The notes: generated by a model not told the origin, from the letters alone. A DNA stretch of 36,787 nucleotides from Synechococcus sp. SB0668_bin_13 (GCA_009836025.1 VXWH01000133.1:1-36787), one strand, 5' to 3'; shown: positions 26,889-36,516, counted from the stretch's first letter. Numbers and translations are program-made.

Positions 26889-28601
26889 TCAGACAGCCAG
26901 GGGATTCAGGCGCTTCCAGAGGGACTGGGCCAGGCCCTTGGCCACGTCGGCAGCACCAAAGTGACGCTGCAACAGATTCAGCAGACCCACAAAATCCTGC
27001 GTCTGCAAGCGATCATCCCGCACCAGGGTTTGCAGCAGGCGCTGGCGCAGCATCCGGCCGTCAGCCGTAAACAGGAGACGCAGGCCCGAACTGGCCAGGG
27101 GCAGCACGTCCTGCCCATCCCCACTGCCACGGGCCACCCTCAACAGGCTGTCCAGCCGCTCCAGCCGCAGCCGCCCCTCCTGGTCAAAGAGCACGTCCAG
27201 CAGCTTGTCCCGCAGCGCCACCGTATCCGCCGCCAGCAATCGCCGCGCCACGTAGGGGTAGGCCACCCCAACAATGCGAAAACCGGGATCCAGCCGCAGG
27301 GCCACGCCCTCCTGACTCACCAGGGCGCGAATGATCAAGGCAAACCGGGCCGGGACCCTGAAGGGATAGTCATACATCAACTCCGAGAAGCGATCCGTCA
27401 CCTGCTTGAAGTTGAAATCGCTCACCGCATTGGCCAGCTTCATGGCCAGCACCTCCTGGAGTGCGGGCACAATGCGTTGCCGATCCACATCGGGCCGCAG
27501 AAAGCCCAGTCGGATAAAATCGTCGGTCAGGCTCTCATAGTCTTTATTGATCAGGTGAATGATGGAGTCGGTGATGATCAGGCGGTCGTCCTGACTGATC
27601 TCGTCCATCATGCCGAAGTCCACGTAGCCCAGATGGCCCTTATCGCCTGTACGGCCAGGCAGGGCAATCAGATTGCCCGGGTGGGGGTCCGCATGGAAGA
27701 AGCCGTGCTCCAGCAACTGCTCCAGCCCCGCTGTCACGCCCGTGCGAATCAAGGCGGTGGGATCCAGGCCATGGCGGCGCAATTCGTCCGGATCCCGAAG
27801 CTTGGGGCCTTCCAGCCAGACGGTGGTGAGAACCCGCTGGCCGCTGTGGCTGCCAACCACCGCTGGCGCCACCACCGTTGGGTTATCGCGGAACTGCTGG
27901 GCAAAGCGGCGGGCGTGATGGGCCTCGGCCTCGTAGTCGATCTCCTCAAACAGCTTGCTGCCGAACTCGTCCACAATGGCCACCAGGCCATCCCCCAGGT
28001 TGAGGGGTAGTGCCGGGCCAAACACCATGGCAAGAAGCCGTAGCAACACCAGATCCCGGCGGATTACCGCCTCCAGGCCAGGCCGCTGCACCTTCACCGC
28101 AACCCAGAGTCCGTTGCTGAGTTGCGCCTTGTAAACCTGCCCCAACGAGGCCGCGGCAACGGGCTCCTGGGGAAAACTGCGGAACAGCTTGTTCACGGTC
28201 TGCCCCAGGTCTGTTTCCACCATGTCCCTTGCGGCATTCAGGGGGAAGGGCGGCAGTTGATCCTGTAGCTTGATAAGTTGGTCCAGCCAGGCGCTGGGGA
28301 TCAAATCGGGGCGGGTGGAGAGGGCCTGGCCCACCTTGATGAAGCAGGGTCCCAGTTGGGTGAGGGTTTTCAACACCGTCTGGGCCAAGCGGCTCTGGAC
28401 CGCGTGATCCGTGCTGCTCCCTCGCGTCACCAGCCGCACCGCCAGTCCGGTAAAATGCAGCAGCAGCACCAGAAGACGGCTGATCAACCGCCATGGCCGC
28501 AGCAGCAGCCAGAGCAGATCCCTGCCGTGGTCATAACGCAGTGGCTGCTCGCTCTGAGGTACGGAAGAGGCCAAGGCACGTTTGCCCAACACACGCGCCA
28601 T
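26889..28601 (-). CDS. ABC1/AarF (UbiB)-family protein kinase-like
   Basis: ORF 26889..29366; likely start ATG 28601 (MARVLGKRALASS). LGPCFIKVGQALSTRPDLIP, AAASLGQVYKAQL, VAVKVQRPG, FFHADPHPGNL, YVDFGMM. Confidence 0.95.
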   Translation of the reverse strand: MARVLGKRALASSVPQSEQPLRYDHGRDLLWLLLRPWRLISRLLVLLLHFTGLAVRLVTRGSSTDHAVQSRLAQTVLKTLTQLGPCFIKVGQALSTRPDLIPSAWLDQLIKLQDQLPPFPLNAARDMVETDLGQTVNKLFRSFPQEPVAAASLGQVYKAQLSNGLWVAVKVQRPGLEAVIRRDLVLLRLLAMVFGPALPLNLGDGLVAIVDEFGSKLFEEIDYEAEAHHARRFAQQFRDNPTVVAPAVVGSHSGQRVLTTVWLEGPKLRDPDELRRHGLDPTALIRTGVTAGLEQLLEHGFFHADPHPGNLIALPGRTGDKGHLGYVDFGMMDEISQDDRLIITDSIIHLINKDYESLTDDFIRLGFLRPDVDRQRIVPALQEVLAMKLANAVSDFNFKQVTDRFSELMYDYPFRVPARFALIIRALVSQEGVALRLDPGFRIVGVAYPYVARRLLAADTVALRDKLLDVLFDQEGRLRLERLDSLLRVARGSGDGQDVLPLASSGLRLLFTADGRMLRQRLLQTLVRDDRLQTQDFVGLLNLLQRHFGAADVAKGLAQSLWKRLNPLAV

Positions 28602-28721
28602 GAGCCTAAAAAATTTCCCCTGATTTTGCCGGGCATTCCCAAGCACGGGCAGGGTGCGGGCAACGAAGTGGATGGGCCTGCGGTGCGGGGATAGCCTGAG
28701 GGGTGATTCCTCTGCGATTCC

Positions 28722-29813
28722 ATGGTCACCCAAGAGTTTATGGTCGCCTTGCCCATAGCGGTGGCGAAGCTGCTGGTCGGGCTGTTTGTGGTTTGGCTGC
28801 TGGGGCGCATCTGCTTGCCCATAGCAACCCGGCTCGTCCGCAGAACAGCCACCACCGTCGATGACTTCATCGTCAAGGCAGCCTATAGGGGCCTGATGCC
28901 CGTGTTGTTCATGATGGTGGTGGTCTGGGCTTGGGAAGGGATTCCCTATGAAGGCATTGCCGACCGGATCGTTACAGCCCTGGCCGGGCTGGTGACCACA
29001 GTGGTGCTTGTGCAGGCCATCAACCGCATCCTGATGCGGCTGCTCACCGGTGCTTTCCAGCGAATCGCCAGGGATAGGGATGACGATGCCGGTCTCGAGG
29101 TGCTCACAGCCCTGAAACCCATGCTGCGGGCTTTGGTCTGGGTGCTGGGCGGGGTCATCTACCTGCAGTCCCTCGGTGTCCCCCTTGGCGCCCTGTGGGC
29201 ATTGCTGAGCGCTGGCGGCATCGGCGCCGGCCTGGCGCTCCAGAAACCCGTGGCGGAGTTCTTTGAATACATCTACATCCTGCTGGACAAACCGTTCCGC
29301 AGTGGAGATTTTCTCCATGTTGGCGACAGCGGCACCTGGGCCAAGGTGGAGCAGGTGGGCATCCACTCCACGCGGCTGCGCAGTGTGGACGGTGAACTGG
29401 TGGTGATGACCAACTCATCCCTGGCCAGTCAAACCCTCTCCAATTACACCGTGATGGAGCGCCGCCGCCGCATCTACCGCTTTGGCGTCACCTACAACAC
29501 CCCCCCCCAGGTGCTGAAGCGGATCCCCACCATGGCAAGAAAGATTGTGGAGGGGGTAAAGGATGCTGACTTCGACCGTTGTCACTTCGTGGAATTTGGC
29601 GCCAGCAGTCTGGATTTCGAGCTCTGCTACAACATCCCCACCAGTGATTACGTGGCGGCCCTTGATGCCCAGCAGCAGGTGAACGTGGCCCTGGTGCAGA
29701 TGTTCGCGGAGCAGGGCATTGAGTTTGCCTTCCCCACCCGCACCCTCTATCTCAACCATGCAGACCAGACTGGGGAAGCCGGCTCAACCAGAGAGCATGG
29801 GCAAGGACAATAG
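28722..29813 (+). CDS. MscS-family mechanosensitive ion channel
   Basis: 363 aa with N-terminal TM helices, LLSAGGIGAGLALQKPVAEFFEYIYILLDKPFRSGDFL pore/beta-domain signature, MTNSSLASQTLSNYT. Confidence 0.92.
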   Translation: MVTQEFMVALPIAVAKLLVGLFVVWLLGRICLPIATRLVRRTATTVDDFIVKAAYRGLMPVLFMMVVVWAWEGIPYEGIADRIVTALAGLVTTVVLVQAINRILMRLLTGAFQRIARDRDDDAGLEVLTALKPMLRALVWVLGGVIYLQSLGVPLGALWALLSAGGIGAGLALQKPVAEFFEYIYILLDKPFRSGDFLHVGDSGTWAKVEQVGIHSTRLRSVDGELVVMTNSSLASQTLSNYTVMERRRRIYRFGVTYNTPPQVLKRIPTMARKIVEGVKDADFDRCHFVEFGASSLDFELCYNIPTSDYVAALDAQQQVNVALVQMFAEQGIEFAFPTRTLYLNHADQTGEAGSTREHGQGQ

Positions 29814-29816
29814 TCC

Positions 29817-29993
29817 TCAGCCGTGCCCAGGCATCCGGGCGCGACTCACCAGCAGGGCAAACCACAGGCAAACCACCACAACGGCAAACGCCACCCCGGC
29901 GCCAATCCCCAGATGGACCATCAACCGCGGAACCACCTGGGGAACGATGACAACCCCTGCCAGGGGAAGGAGTTTGAACAAGGTGTTGTTCAT
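29817..29993 (-). CDS. Small (58-aa) two-TM protein
   Basis: Below the 60-aa ORF-track cutoff; minus strand reads MNNTLFKLLPLAGVVIVPQVVPRLMVHLGIGAGVAFAVVVVCLWFALLVSRARMPGHG*. Hydrophobic, compact, fits the gap between the MscS and DUF4912 genes. Confidence 0.6.
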   Translation of the reverse strand: MNNTLFKLLPLAGVVIVPQVVPRLMVHLGIGAGVAFAVVVVCLWFALLVSRARMPGHG

Positions 29994-30056
29994 GGAAGAT
30001 GTGAAGATCTGGAGGCTGCCCCCATTCTGGCAGCCTCCGATCCAGTTGGGTTGGCC

Positions 30057-31235
30057 CTAGAACCACTCCCCGACAGCATCTGCGGCGGTGTTGGTGTTGT
30101 CACAGGGGGTTGTGCGCTGGAACGCCATGGTGACCTCACGCTTCTGCTCCCCATCGGCGGCCACTGCCTTGATGGCGTAGTGCTGCTGGCCGTCGCGGAA
30201 CGGCACCTGGATGCGGAAGGTGCCTTCCGGGGTGAGCGGCACCGGCTCGTCGCCGACGGTAAGAGACGCGGAAGGATCCGTGGCGCCATAGACAATGAGT
30301 TCGGCGTCAGCCACCAGCCAGAAGGAGCGCTGGCGCGCCATACCGGCGCCAGAGTCCGTGCGACCACTGGCCCAGACGCCAGCGGCGGAATCGGAGAAGC
30401 CAGCTTTCTCCTCCTGCAATCCAAGCTCGTGCAACGGTTGCTGGAAGACTTCCGATCCTTGCCGCTTCAGGGAGAAGCCAGTGGCCACCTGATAAAGACG
30501 CTCGTGGATGGTGCTATCCAGAGGGGCTTCTTCCGGGGTGGGCAGAGGGATTGGGGTGGCCGTATCCAGGGAAAACGGCACAAACTGATCCAGAATTTGC
30601 TCGCTGGGCTTGGCCGCAGGAACCCTTGCCTTGGCGGAGAACGCTACGGATAGCCAACCGGCATCTTCAAGACGGAAACCCAGCTCAACCCGGTAGTCAC
30701 GGTTGCTGAGGGGCATCGGCACATGCCAATCCGCCGCGTTTGCATCCACGGGCACCTCCTGCAGGGTGTGGGGGTGGGCAGCGCCATTGCCCATCCCTGT
30801 CACGTCACTTACCCGCAGGCAAAGCTGCTGCGCTCCAGCCGCCTCGGCGGCTTTGCGTGTTTCCGGGGAGATCTCCCAGAAGACGTAACCCCACTCGGGG
30901 TCGCGGGGCAGGAAGACGACACGGTCGTTGCCCTGGGGAGACGACCCGTCTGGGTCAGACTGAGGCTGGGGCGCAGATCCCTCTGGGACGGCAGCGCTGG
31001 GTGGAGTCTGAGGGACAACAGCGTTGTCCATGGTCTGCAGGGATGCAGACCCTTGGGATTCAGGGTCTTCGGAAGGCGCCGGGGATGCCTCCGCGCCTGG
31101 ATGCTGGCCAATCGCTTGAACCAGAGCCTGCTTGCTCTTACGGCTATAGAGGCTGATGCCCAGTTGGCTGGCAATGGCGCGCAGTTGCCTCAGGGTGAGG
31201 CGTGCCAAGGAGGAGAGAGGAGCAAGGTCGGCCAT
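30057..31235 (-). CDS. DUF4912-domain protein with N-terminal SAP/Rho-N-like motif
   Basis: 392 aa: LARLTLRQLRAIASQLGISLYSRKSKQALVQAI; VVFLPRDPEWGYVFWEISPETRKAAEAAGAQQLCLRVSDVTG. Confidence 0.85.
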   Translation of the reverse strand: MADLAPLSSLARLTLRQLRAIASQLGISLYSRKSKQALVQAIGQHPGAEASPAPSEDPESQGSASLQTMDNAVVPQTPPSAAVPEGSAPQPQSDPDGSSPQGNDRVVFLPRDPEWGYVFWEISPETRKAAEAAGAQQLCLRVSDVTGMGNGAAHPHTLQEVPVDANAADWHVPMPLSNRDYRVELGFRLEDAGWLSVAFSAKARVPAAKPSEQILDQFVPFSLDTATPIPLPTPEEAPLDSTIHERLYQVATGFSLKRQGSEVFQQPLHELGLQEEKAGFSDSAAGVWASGRTDSGAGMARQRSFWLVADAELIVYGATDPSASLTVGDEPVPLTPEGTFRIQVPFRDGQQHYAIKAVAADGEQKREVTMAFQRTTPCDNTNTAADAVGEWF

Positions 31236-31385
31236 CTCTAAAGAAATGCTTTGGGATCACTGTGGAGGAGGCTCTCCAAAACCACAAGCCTTCATGCCCA
31301 GCCGGTGAGGCTTTCCTGACAGTGATCCCCAGACCCGATCCCGGGTCCCTTGCTTTGTCCGCAGGGCCTCAATCCTGACAACCCC

Positions 31386-32147
31386 TCACACCTTGCGATA
31401 GCGCACCTTGCTCATGTAGTCGAAGGATGTGTTGGTGCTGCCACCAGCAACACACCGGGTTGCGCCCACGGCGCTCACCCAGGCGCGGTAGTCGTTGGGG
31501 TTGCCGCCACGACTTGCAGCAGCGCGGGAAGGCAGCTTTCTGGCAGAGGCGCCGGTGGAAAACACGGCCTTGGGGAAGCCCAGAATACCGCGCCAGTAAG
31601 ACTCGTAGCGAGGAGACTTGATGTTGAACGGCGTTTCTCCCAGCTCCCGCCCCGGCAGCACCCGGCGGCGCTGATAGGGGACCGTGTCGTAGCCGAAATT
31701 GTCGATGTACTCCTGGGAATCCAGCAGGGCGTCCACCAGGCCCACCAAGCCCTTGTTGCAGATGACGATGGACCAGGCAATGGTTTCCGCCTGGCCATGG
31801 ACATCCCGCCCCAGGACCCGCTGCACCATTTGGGTCACCACCTGGTAGTTGCTGTTAAAGCGGTAGAAGGAGCTTCTGAAGGTGTCCGAGAGCAGAAGGC
31901 CGCGGATGAAATCCCGCACCGTGATCTGGTTGTTGCGCAACTGGGACTCCAGAGAGGCATCCCGGCTGCACTTGAAAGCGTGGAAGAAGATCTGCCGATA
32001 GGCCGCCTCGATGAGGGCGGTGGTGTCGGAATCGCTGAGGACCTGCTGGGTGCTGAAGATGCGCACCTGGTCATCATCAGCCCCCCCGTGGCCTTTCACC
32101 CGGGAATTCTGGGTTTCAAGGGCGTAGTTGAGAAGGGGAAGTGCCAC
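31386..32147 (-). CDS. cpcG: Phycobilisome rod-core linker polypeptide
   Basis: 253 aa: [85 protein letters not shown]. Confidence 0.97.
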   Translation of the reverse strand: MALPLLNYALETQNSRVKGHGGADDDQVRIFSTQQVLSDSDTTALIEAAYRQIFFHAFKCSRDASLESQLRNNQITVRDFIRGLLLSDTFRSSFYRFNSNYQVVTQMVQRVLGRDVHGQAETIAWSIVICNKGLVGLVDALLDSQEYIDNFGYDTVPYQRRRVLPGRELGETPFNIKSPRYESYWRGILGFPKAVFSTGASARKLPSRAAASRGGNPNDYRAWVSAVGATRCVAGGSTNTSFDYMSKVRYRKV

Positions 32148-32255
32148 GGGTCACCGGCTCAGTGCGATGTGAATGCTAGAGGACAACCCCCGCAAACATG
32201 ATCGGCAGAGCGCGGTGAAATCACAGTCCTTAACGTTCCACCGGCAAAGTGTTTC

Positions 32256-32855
32256 TCACCAGCCCAGGGCTGCTTGCCGAAGTGCCGCGTCCGGGAGCGG
32301 ACCGGGTGCAGGTTCAGGTCCACTGGAGCCTTCGATCCGGGTTTCAACAGACAAAGACGCCGTGTTGGAGAGCCCCTCCACCGTGCTGGTGCGTAGACGC
32401 ACCTGGGAACTGACAAACCAGAAGCGTTCCCGGCTGCGCATGGTCTCGTAGGTGGTGATCAACTCCAGGCCGTCCTCATCATCCATGCGAAACCGTCCCG
32501 CCACCGTTGCGGTCTCGGCATAGCCACGGTCCCGCAGCAGCTTCCCCTGACGGCCGTGCTCATCGGTGGGAATCAAGGCAAAGACCGTCTCCCCCTGGTG
32601 ATCCTCCCCCGCCCGGTCCCACGCCATGGAACCCAGCCAACGCACATGGCAGCCGCCCTGAACGGCCTCGGGTGGTTCGCCGTGCAGGCGGGCAACGGCC
32701 ACCAGGCGGTCATCCTCCGGGGGCACCGTGACCACTTCAATGTGGCTGACGCCTGCTTCGGTGCGACGGTGGAGCAAGTGATGACTGGTGCGCTGGGAAC
32801 GCCAGCGGCCCGCACTACGGGCAAAGAAGACCATGGCGTTGGGAATGGACTCCAC
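32256..32855 (-). CDS. CpcS/CpeS-family phycobiliprotein lyase-like
   Basis: 199 aa: AMVFFARSAGRWRSQRTSHHLLHRRTEAGVSHIEV, SMAWDRAG, FRMDDEDGLELITTYETMRSRERFWF; adjacent to cpcG. Confidence 0.85.
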   Translation of the reverse strand: MESIPNAMVFFARSAGRWRSQRTSHHLLHRRTEAGVSHIEVVTVPPEDDRLVAVARLHGEPPEAVQGGCHVRWLGSMAWDRAGEDHQGETVFALIPTDEHGRQGKLLRDRGYAETATVAGRFRMDDEDGLELITTYETMRSRERFWFVSSQVRLRTSTVEGLSNTASLSVETRIEGSSGPEPAPGPLPDAALRQAALGW

Positions 32856-32873
32856 AGTTGCCTCCTTACATAA

Positions 32874-32945
32874 CTGGGCCGCTAGGATTCGAACCTAGGA
32901 ATGGCGGGACCAAAACCCGCTGCCTTACCACTTGGCGACGGCCCA
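32874..32945 (-). tRNA. tRNA-Gln (anticodon TTG)
   Basis: Minus strand: TGGGCCGTCGCCAAGTGGTAAGGCAGCGGGTTTTGGTCCCGCCATTCCTAGGTTCGAATCCTAGCGGCCCAG; cloverleaf fits, anticodon stem GCGGG/CCCGC, loop TTTTGGT. Confidence 0.95.
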
Positions 32946-32970
32946 CTGCCGGGGTGTTGACGACTTTACT

Positions 32971-34389
32971 TTACACCACATTGCCCTTGCTGCGGAAGCG
33001 CAACAGCAACCGTTCCAGAGCCCTTTGCAACTGGCCTGGGCTGGCGGACTTGATGACGTGAATGGGAACCCCCAAGCCTTTGGCCGCCCGCCGTGCTCCT
33101 GGATCATGGCTGAGGCTGTTGCGCAGGGAGAGCACCACATCAGCCCGATCCACTGTGCGCACCACCTGTACCGGTAGTTGCCGGTCGTCAATCAGTGCAT
33201 TCAGTTGGTGCGGGGTCACGCCGGAGGGATAGATGCGCAGGTGGGTGTCCTGGGCGGCGGGGAGCGCAGGCTGCGCCATGGAAGCCATGGAGGATCCCTC
33301 CGGTTCCCCCAGTCCGGGGGGGCACGGAGAGGGATTCTGCACGTGGAGAACACCCCGTTCATCCAGGCGGCGCACCTGTGACTGGACGGGGCGGTCCCGT
33401 AGCAGGGCATCCACGGTGCGGGCCACGTTCCAATGCACGTGCCAGCAGTCACGGCTGTGCATTTCTACGGCCAGGGGGAAGGTGGGCGGGGCACAGCGCT
33501 CCTGCACCGTTTTCTGCGAGCCGCGGCGGCGGGCCTCTTCGTCCCCCAGGGTGACCGCCTGCAGGCCGCCAATCAGGTCACGGAGGGCGGGATTCTTGAT
33601 CAGGTTGGCCAGTTGATGGCCATGGGCCGTGCCCACCAGTTGCACGCCCCGCTCGGCAATGGTGCGGGCTGCCCAGGCTTCCTGCTCACTGCCGATCTCG
33701 TCAATGACAATCACCTCGGGCATGTGGTTTTCCACCGCCTCGATCATGACCCGGTGCTGATGCTGGGGATCCGGCACCTGCATCCGTCGCGCCCGGCCAA
33801 TGGCCGGGTGGGGAATGTCTCCGTCACCGGCGATTTCGTTGCTGGTGTCGATGACCACAACCCGCCGATCCATCTCGTCAGCCAGCACCCGGGCAATTTC
33901 CCGCAGCACAGTGGTCTTCCCCACACCGGGATACCCCATGATCAGGATGGACTGACTGGATTCCACCAGGTCTCTGACGATGGCCACGGTGCCGTACACA
34001 GCCCGCCCCACGCGACAGGTGAGGCCAATCACCTCTCCCGACCGGTTGCGCATGGCGCTGATGCGGTGCAGGGTCCGCGCAATCCCGGCCCGGTTATCGC
34101 CGCCAAAGCGCCCCACCCGGGCAATGACCCCATCCAATGCCTCCCGGCTGAGGGGAGCGTCCTCCAGGTCCAGCCGCCGGCCCGGATAGCGGGCCTCGGG
34201 AGGACGCCCCAGATCCAGCACCACCTCCAGCAGGTCCTGGCGCCGCTCCGCTGAAGCAAGCTGCTGTTGGAGGGACGCCGGCAGCACCGCCAGCAGGCGG
34301 TCCAGATCATCGGTGACCCGCTGCTCGCGGATGGTGATGGGCTGGAGGAGTCTGGGCTGGCCAGGGGCACAGGGGACTGGCGCGGCCAT
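32971..34389 (-). CDS. R3H-domain / SpoIIIAA-like AAA ATPase (Ycf45-type)
   Basis: 472 aa: LIMGYPGVGKTTVLREIARVLADEMDRRVVVIDTSNEIAGDGDIPHPAIGRARRMQVP; EVIVIDEIGSEQEA; C-terminal R3H-like region (LSHDPGARRAAKGLGVPIHVIKS). Confidence 0.93.
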   Translation of the reverse strand: MAAPVPCAPGQPRLLQPITIREQRVTDDLDRLLAVLPASLQQQLASAERRQDLLEVVLDLGRPPEARYPGRRLDLEDAPLSREALDGVIARVGRFGGDNRAGIARTLHRISAMRNRSGEVIGLTCRVGRAVYGTVAIVRDLVESSQSILIMGYPGVGKTTVLREIARVLADEMDRRVVVIDTSNEIAGDGDIPHPAIGRARRMQVPDPQHQHRVMIEAVENHMPEVIVIDEIGSEQEAWAARTIAERGVQLVGTAHGHQLANLIKNPALRDLIGGLQAVTLGDEEARRRGSQKTVQERCAPPTFPLAVEMHSRDCWHVHWNVARTVDALLRDRPVQSQVRRLDERGVLHVQNPSPCPPGLGEPEGSSMASMAQPALPAAQDTHLRIYPSGVTPHQLNALIDDRQLPVQVVRTVDRADVVLSLRNSLSHDPGARRAAKGLGVPIHVIKSASPGQLQRALERLLLRFRSKGNVV

Positions 34390-34544
34390 GGCCGGGAGGG
34401 GGTCACATCTCCAAGTTAAACCCTTGGCTCAGCCGGTGGGCTGAAGAGAGCCTGGGCTTGTCCAAAGGCATCACCTTCGTTGGTCATGGCATGGCTGCAG
34501 GAGCAACGGCCGGGAGCCCTGTTGGACGGTCATGGACAGAGGCT

Positions 34545-34572
34545 TGACAGGTGACAGGTGACAGGTGACAGG
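34545..34572. repeat. Heptanucleotide tandem repeat (TGACAGG)x4
   Basis: Four perfect consecutive copies of TGACAGG read directly. Confidence 0.97.
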
Positions 34573-34621
34573 TGTATGTCTGTGGCGCGTTTGGTGGCCT
34601 CGGCAACAGAGGTCGGAACTC

Positions 34622-34819
34622 ATGATTGTGGGAGCAGGTGTGGTGGCGGGCGTTGCAGCAACTACTGCAGGGACAGCAGGTGGAGTGGCGGGCGCAGCGG
34701 CAGGTTCTCACGCCGGAATTGCTGCTTTTGGAGCTGCTTTCCCGGCCACATGGCCCGGCCTTGTAGCCGGCGGGCTGGTTGCAGGGCTTGGAGTCGCCGT
34801 GGTTGGAGTTGTGGAGTAG
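34622..34819 (+). CDS. Gly/Ala-rich hydrophobic micro-protein (65 aa)
   Basis: MIVGAGVVAGVAATTAGTAGGVAGAAAGSHAGIAAFGAAFPATWPGLVAGGLVAGLGVAVVGVVE*; AGAGG Shine-Dalgarno-like sequence about 10 nt upstream. In-frame GTG alternative at 34565 inside the heptamer array. Confidence 0.6.
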   Translation: MIVGAGVVAGVAATTAGTAGGVAGAAAGSHAGIAAFGAAFPATWPGLVAGGLVAGLGVAVVGVVE

Positions 34820-34958
34820 TGCATCCAGTGCTAACAGGCGCGCCAAGTGAAAATCGGCCCAGTCGCCTAGGTGGTGTTGAGGCAGCCGAGCCTGCTTCCC
34901 TGCTCCTGCTGGTGGTGTGAGTTGGCACACCCAATGGATGCTGCGGACAGCTTCTCGG

Positions 34959-35978
34959 TCAAGTCCCCGACGCAGCCGGCAGGTTCAAGAGGCCCTGGGC
35001 CTGCTCCACGGCCACATCCGCCAGGTCGGAATGTTGATGCAGGGGCTTGCCCCGCGCCTGGGCAGCCGTCAACCAGGGGCTCAGCAGTTGGCGGGCGGCG
35101 CCGCCAAAGGCCATGCCCGCCACCGCCGGAGGCTTCTCTCCGCCGCCAGACAAGCCCTGGCGCTCCAGAAGCGTCTGGGTGTGTCTGTTGACGCCTCCGG
35201 CCACCTGCAACAGTCCCGGTGGACCATGGCGAGACACGCCAAGGGCCAACGCCACGGCGGCATGGGCCGTGCCCCGTCCCAGGTCCCCACTCATGGGGCG
35301 GCCGTCCAGTTGCCAGAGATGGGGGACCGGCTGCTTCGCAAGCAACCCGTGCAGTTGCCACAGATAAGGAATCAACTGGGACAGGGGGCCGCCGGCACTC
35401 ACCGCCAACAGCCGCAACCGGGGCAGCAGGGGTTGTAGCAAGGTCAGGAGTTGGGTGAACGGGGCGACGGCGCCAGGTCGGGTGTGAATTTCCAGGGCGT
35501 CCGGTTGGCACGCCTCCAGGACCTCCAGCAACCGGGAGCGCTCCAAACGCCATGGCCGCTCCTCAATCAGGCCCAGGGGGCACGCCGCCAGGCAACGGCC
35601 ACAGCCATAACAGCGGGCCATGGCCACACCCGCCGTTGAAATGGCCGCCACGGGGCAGGCGGCCTCACAGGGGCGGGGGCAGTCTTCGGGGCAATGGCGG
35701 GGATCAAAACGGGCTTTACGGAAATGGGAATCCGTGTCGTCGTTGAGGCTCACCATGAGCCAAGGGGGTGGTTGCCCCGGCTTGAGCGCCGCGGCGATGC
35801 CCTGGCGGGCGGCGGCCGCCACCGCCGGATCCGGAGCCACGTCAATGCAATGGATGCCGGCGCGGGTGTACACCCAGGCCAGATCCGTAATGGCGGCCAG
35901 GTCCTGATTGCTGGCGCCGCAGATCAACTTGCGCCAACAACCATGGCGCAAAGCATCTTCAGGGGCGTAGCCCGACAC
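34959..35978 (-). CDS. ldpA: Iron-sulfur protein, light-dependent period LdpA-like
   Basis: Probable GTG start at 35978 (VSGYAPEDALRHGCWRKLICGASNQDLAAITDLAWVYTRAGIHCIDVA); ferredoxin-type clusters CPEDCPRPCEAACP and CYGCGRCLAACP; adjacent to ndhN. Confidence 0.88.
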   Translation of the reverse strand: MSGYAPEDALRHGCWRKLICGASNQDLAAITDLAWVYTRAGIHCIDVAPDPAVAAAARQGIAAALKPGQPPPWLMVSLNDDTDSHFRKARFDPRHCPEDCPRPCEAACPVAAISTAGVAMARCYGCGRCLAACPLGLIEERPWRLERSRLLEVLEACQPDALEIHTRPGAVAPFTQLLTLLQPLLPRLRLLAVSAGGPLSQLIPYLWQLHGLLAKQPVPHLWQLDGRPMSGDLGRGTAHAAVALALGVSRHGPPGLLQVAGGVNRHTQTLLERQGLSGGGEKPPAVAGMAFGGAARQLLSPWLTAAQARGKPLHQHSDLADVAVEQAQGLLNLPAASGT

Positions 35979-35982
35979 GACA

Positions 35983-36444
35983 TCAGGCCGCCAACGCCTC
36001 AGCCAGGGGCTGCCAGCGCAGCGTCCGGCTCCCCCCCAGTTCACAGACAACATACAGGCCGGGGTAGCGCCGGGGTAGTTCCACGAAGGTGTCCAACTCC
36101 GCCCGGCTGAGCACCTGGGCCTCCAGGAGCCACAGCAGCACCGGCTTGTCCGTTTGGAGTTGGGGCATGAGTTGGGGCAGGGCCATGGAGACAGTGCCCA
36201 CGGCAGCCGTGCCGCCAATGCTCTGATGCCCCAGGTGGGGCGGACGGACCCCATGGAGACCCAGGAGAAACGTCTCCGGATCCCCCAGGCCCCGGGCCGA
36301 GCACAGTTGAGCGGCATAGCCTGCTGCCCGGAGGCGGCGCAGCAGGCGGGTCTCGAAGCCCCCCTCCGGCGGGGCCGTGACGGCCATGGCGCCATGGCGC
36401 TCCAGATCCTTGCGAAAGCGGCGGATGCCTAGCAGCAGTGGCAT
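35983..36444 (-). CDS. ndhN: NAD(P)H-quinone oxidoreductase subunit N
   Basis: 153 aa: MPLLLGIRRFRKDLERHGAMAVTAPPEGGFETRLLRRLRAAGYAAQLCSARGLGDPETFLLGLHGVRPPHLGHQ, NdhN signature. Confidence 0.95.
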   Translation of the reverse strand: MPLLLGIRRFRKDLERHGAMAVTAPPEGGFETRLLRRLRAAGYAAQLCSARGLGDPETFLLGLHGVRPPHLGHQSIGGTAAVGTVSMALPQLMPQLQTDKPVLLWLLEAQVLSRAELDTFVELPRRYPGLYVVCELGGSRTLRWQPLAEALAA

Positions 36445-36516
36445 GGGAGAGGTGGCTTGGAGGGAGGTAGTTGTCCGTCCACTTTGGCAAAGCGTGATCC
36501 TACGCTGAGGGCTGCC

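Noticed and set aside
25899-28010. 703-aa plus-strand ORF
   Set aside because: Mostly antisense to the well-supported AarF/ABC1 kinase and the 26394 gene; His/Gln-rich composition typical of a GC-rich shadow ORF.
28602-29366. N-terminal extension of the AarF ORF
   Set aside because: This part overlaps the MscS gene on the opposite strand and is His/Gln-rich; ATG 28601 starts the recognisable protein.
34545-34572. TGACAGG array as a CRISPR
   Set aside because: 7-bp units without spacers; a simple tandem repeat. No CRISPR array or cas gene seen anywhere in the window.
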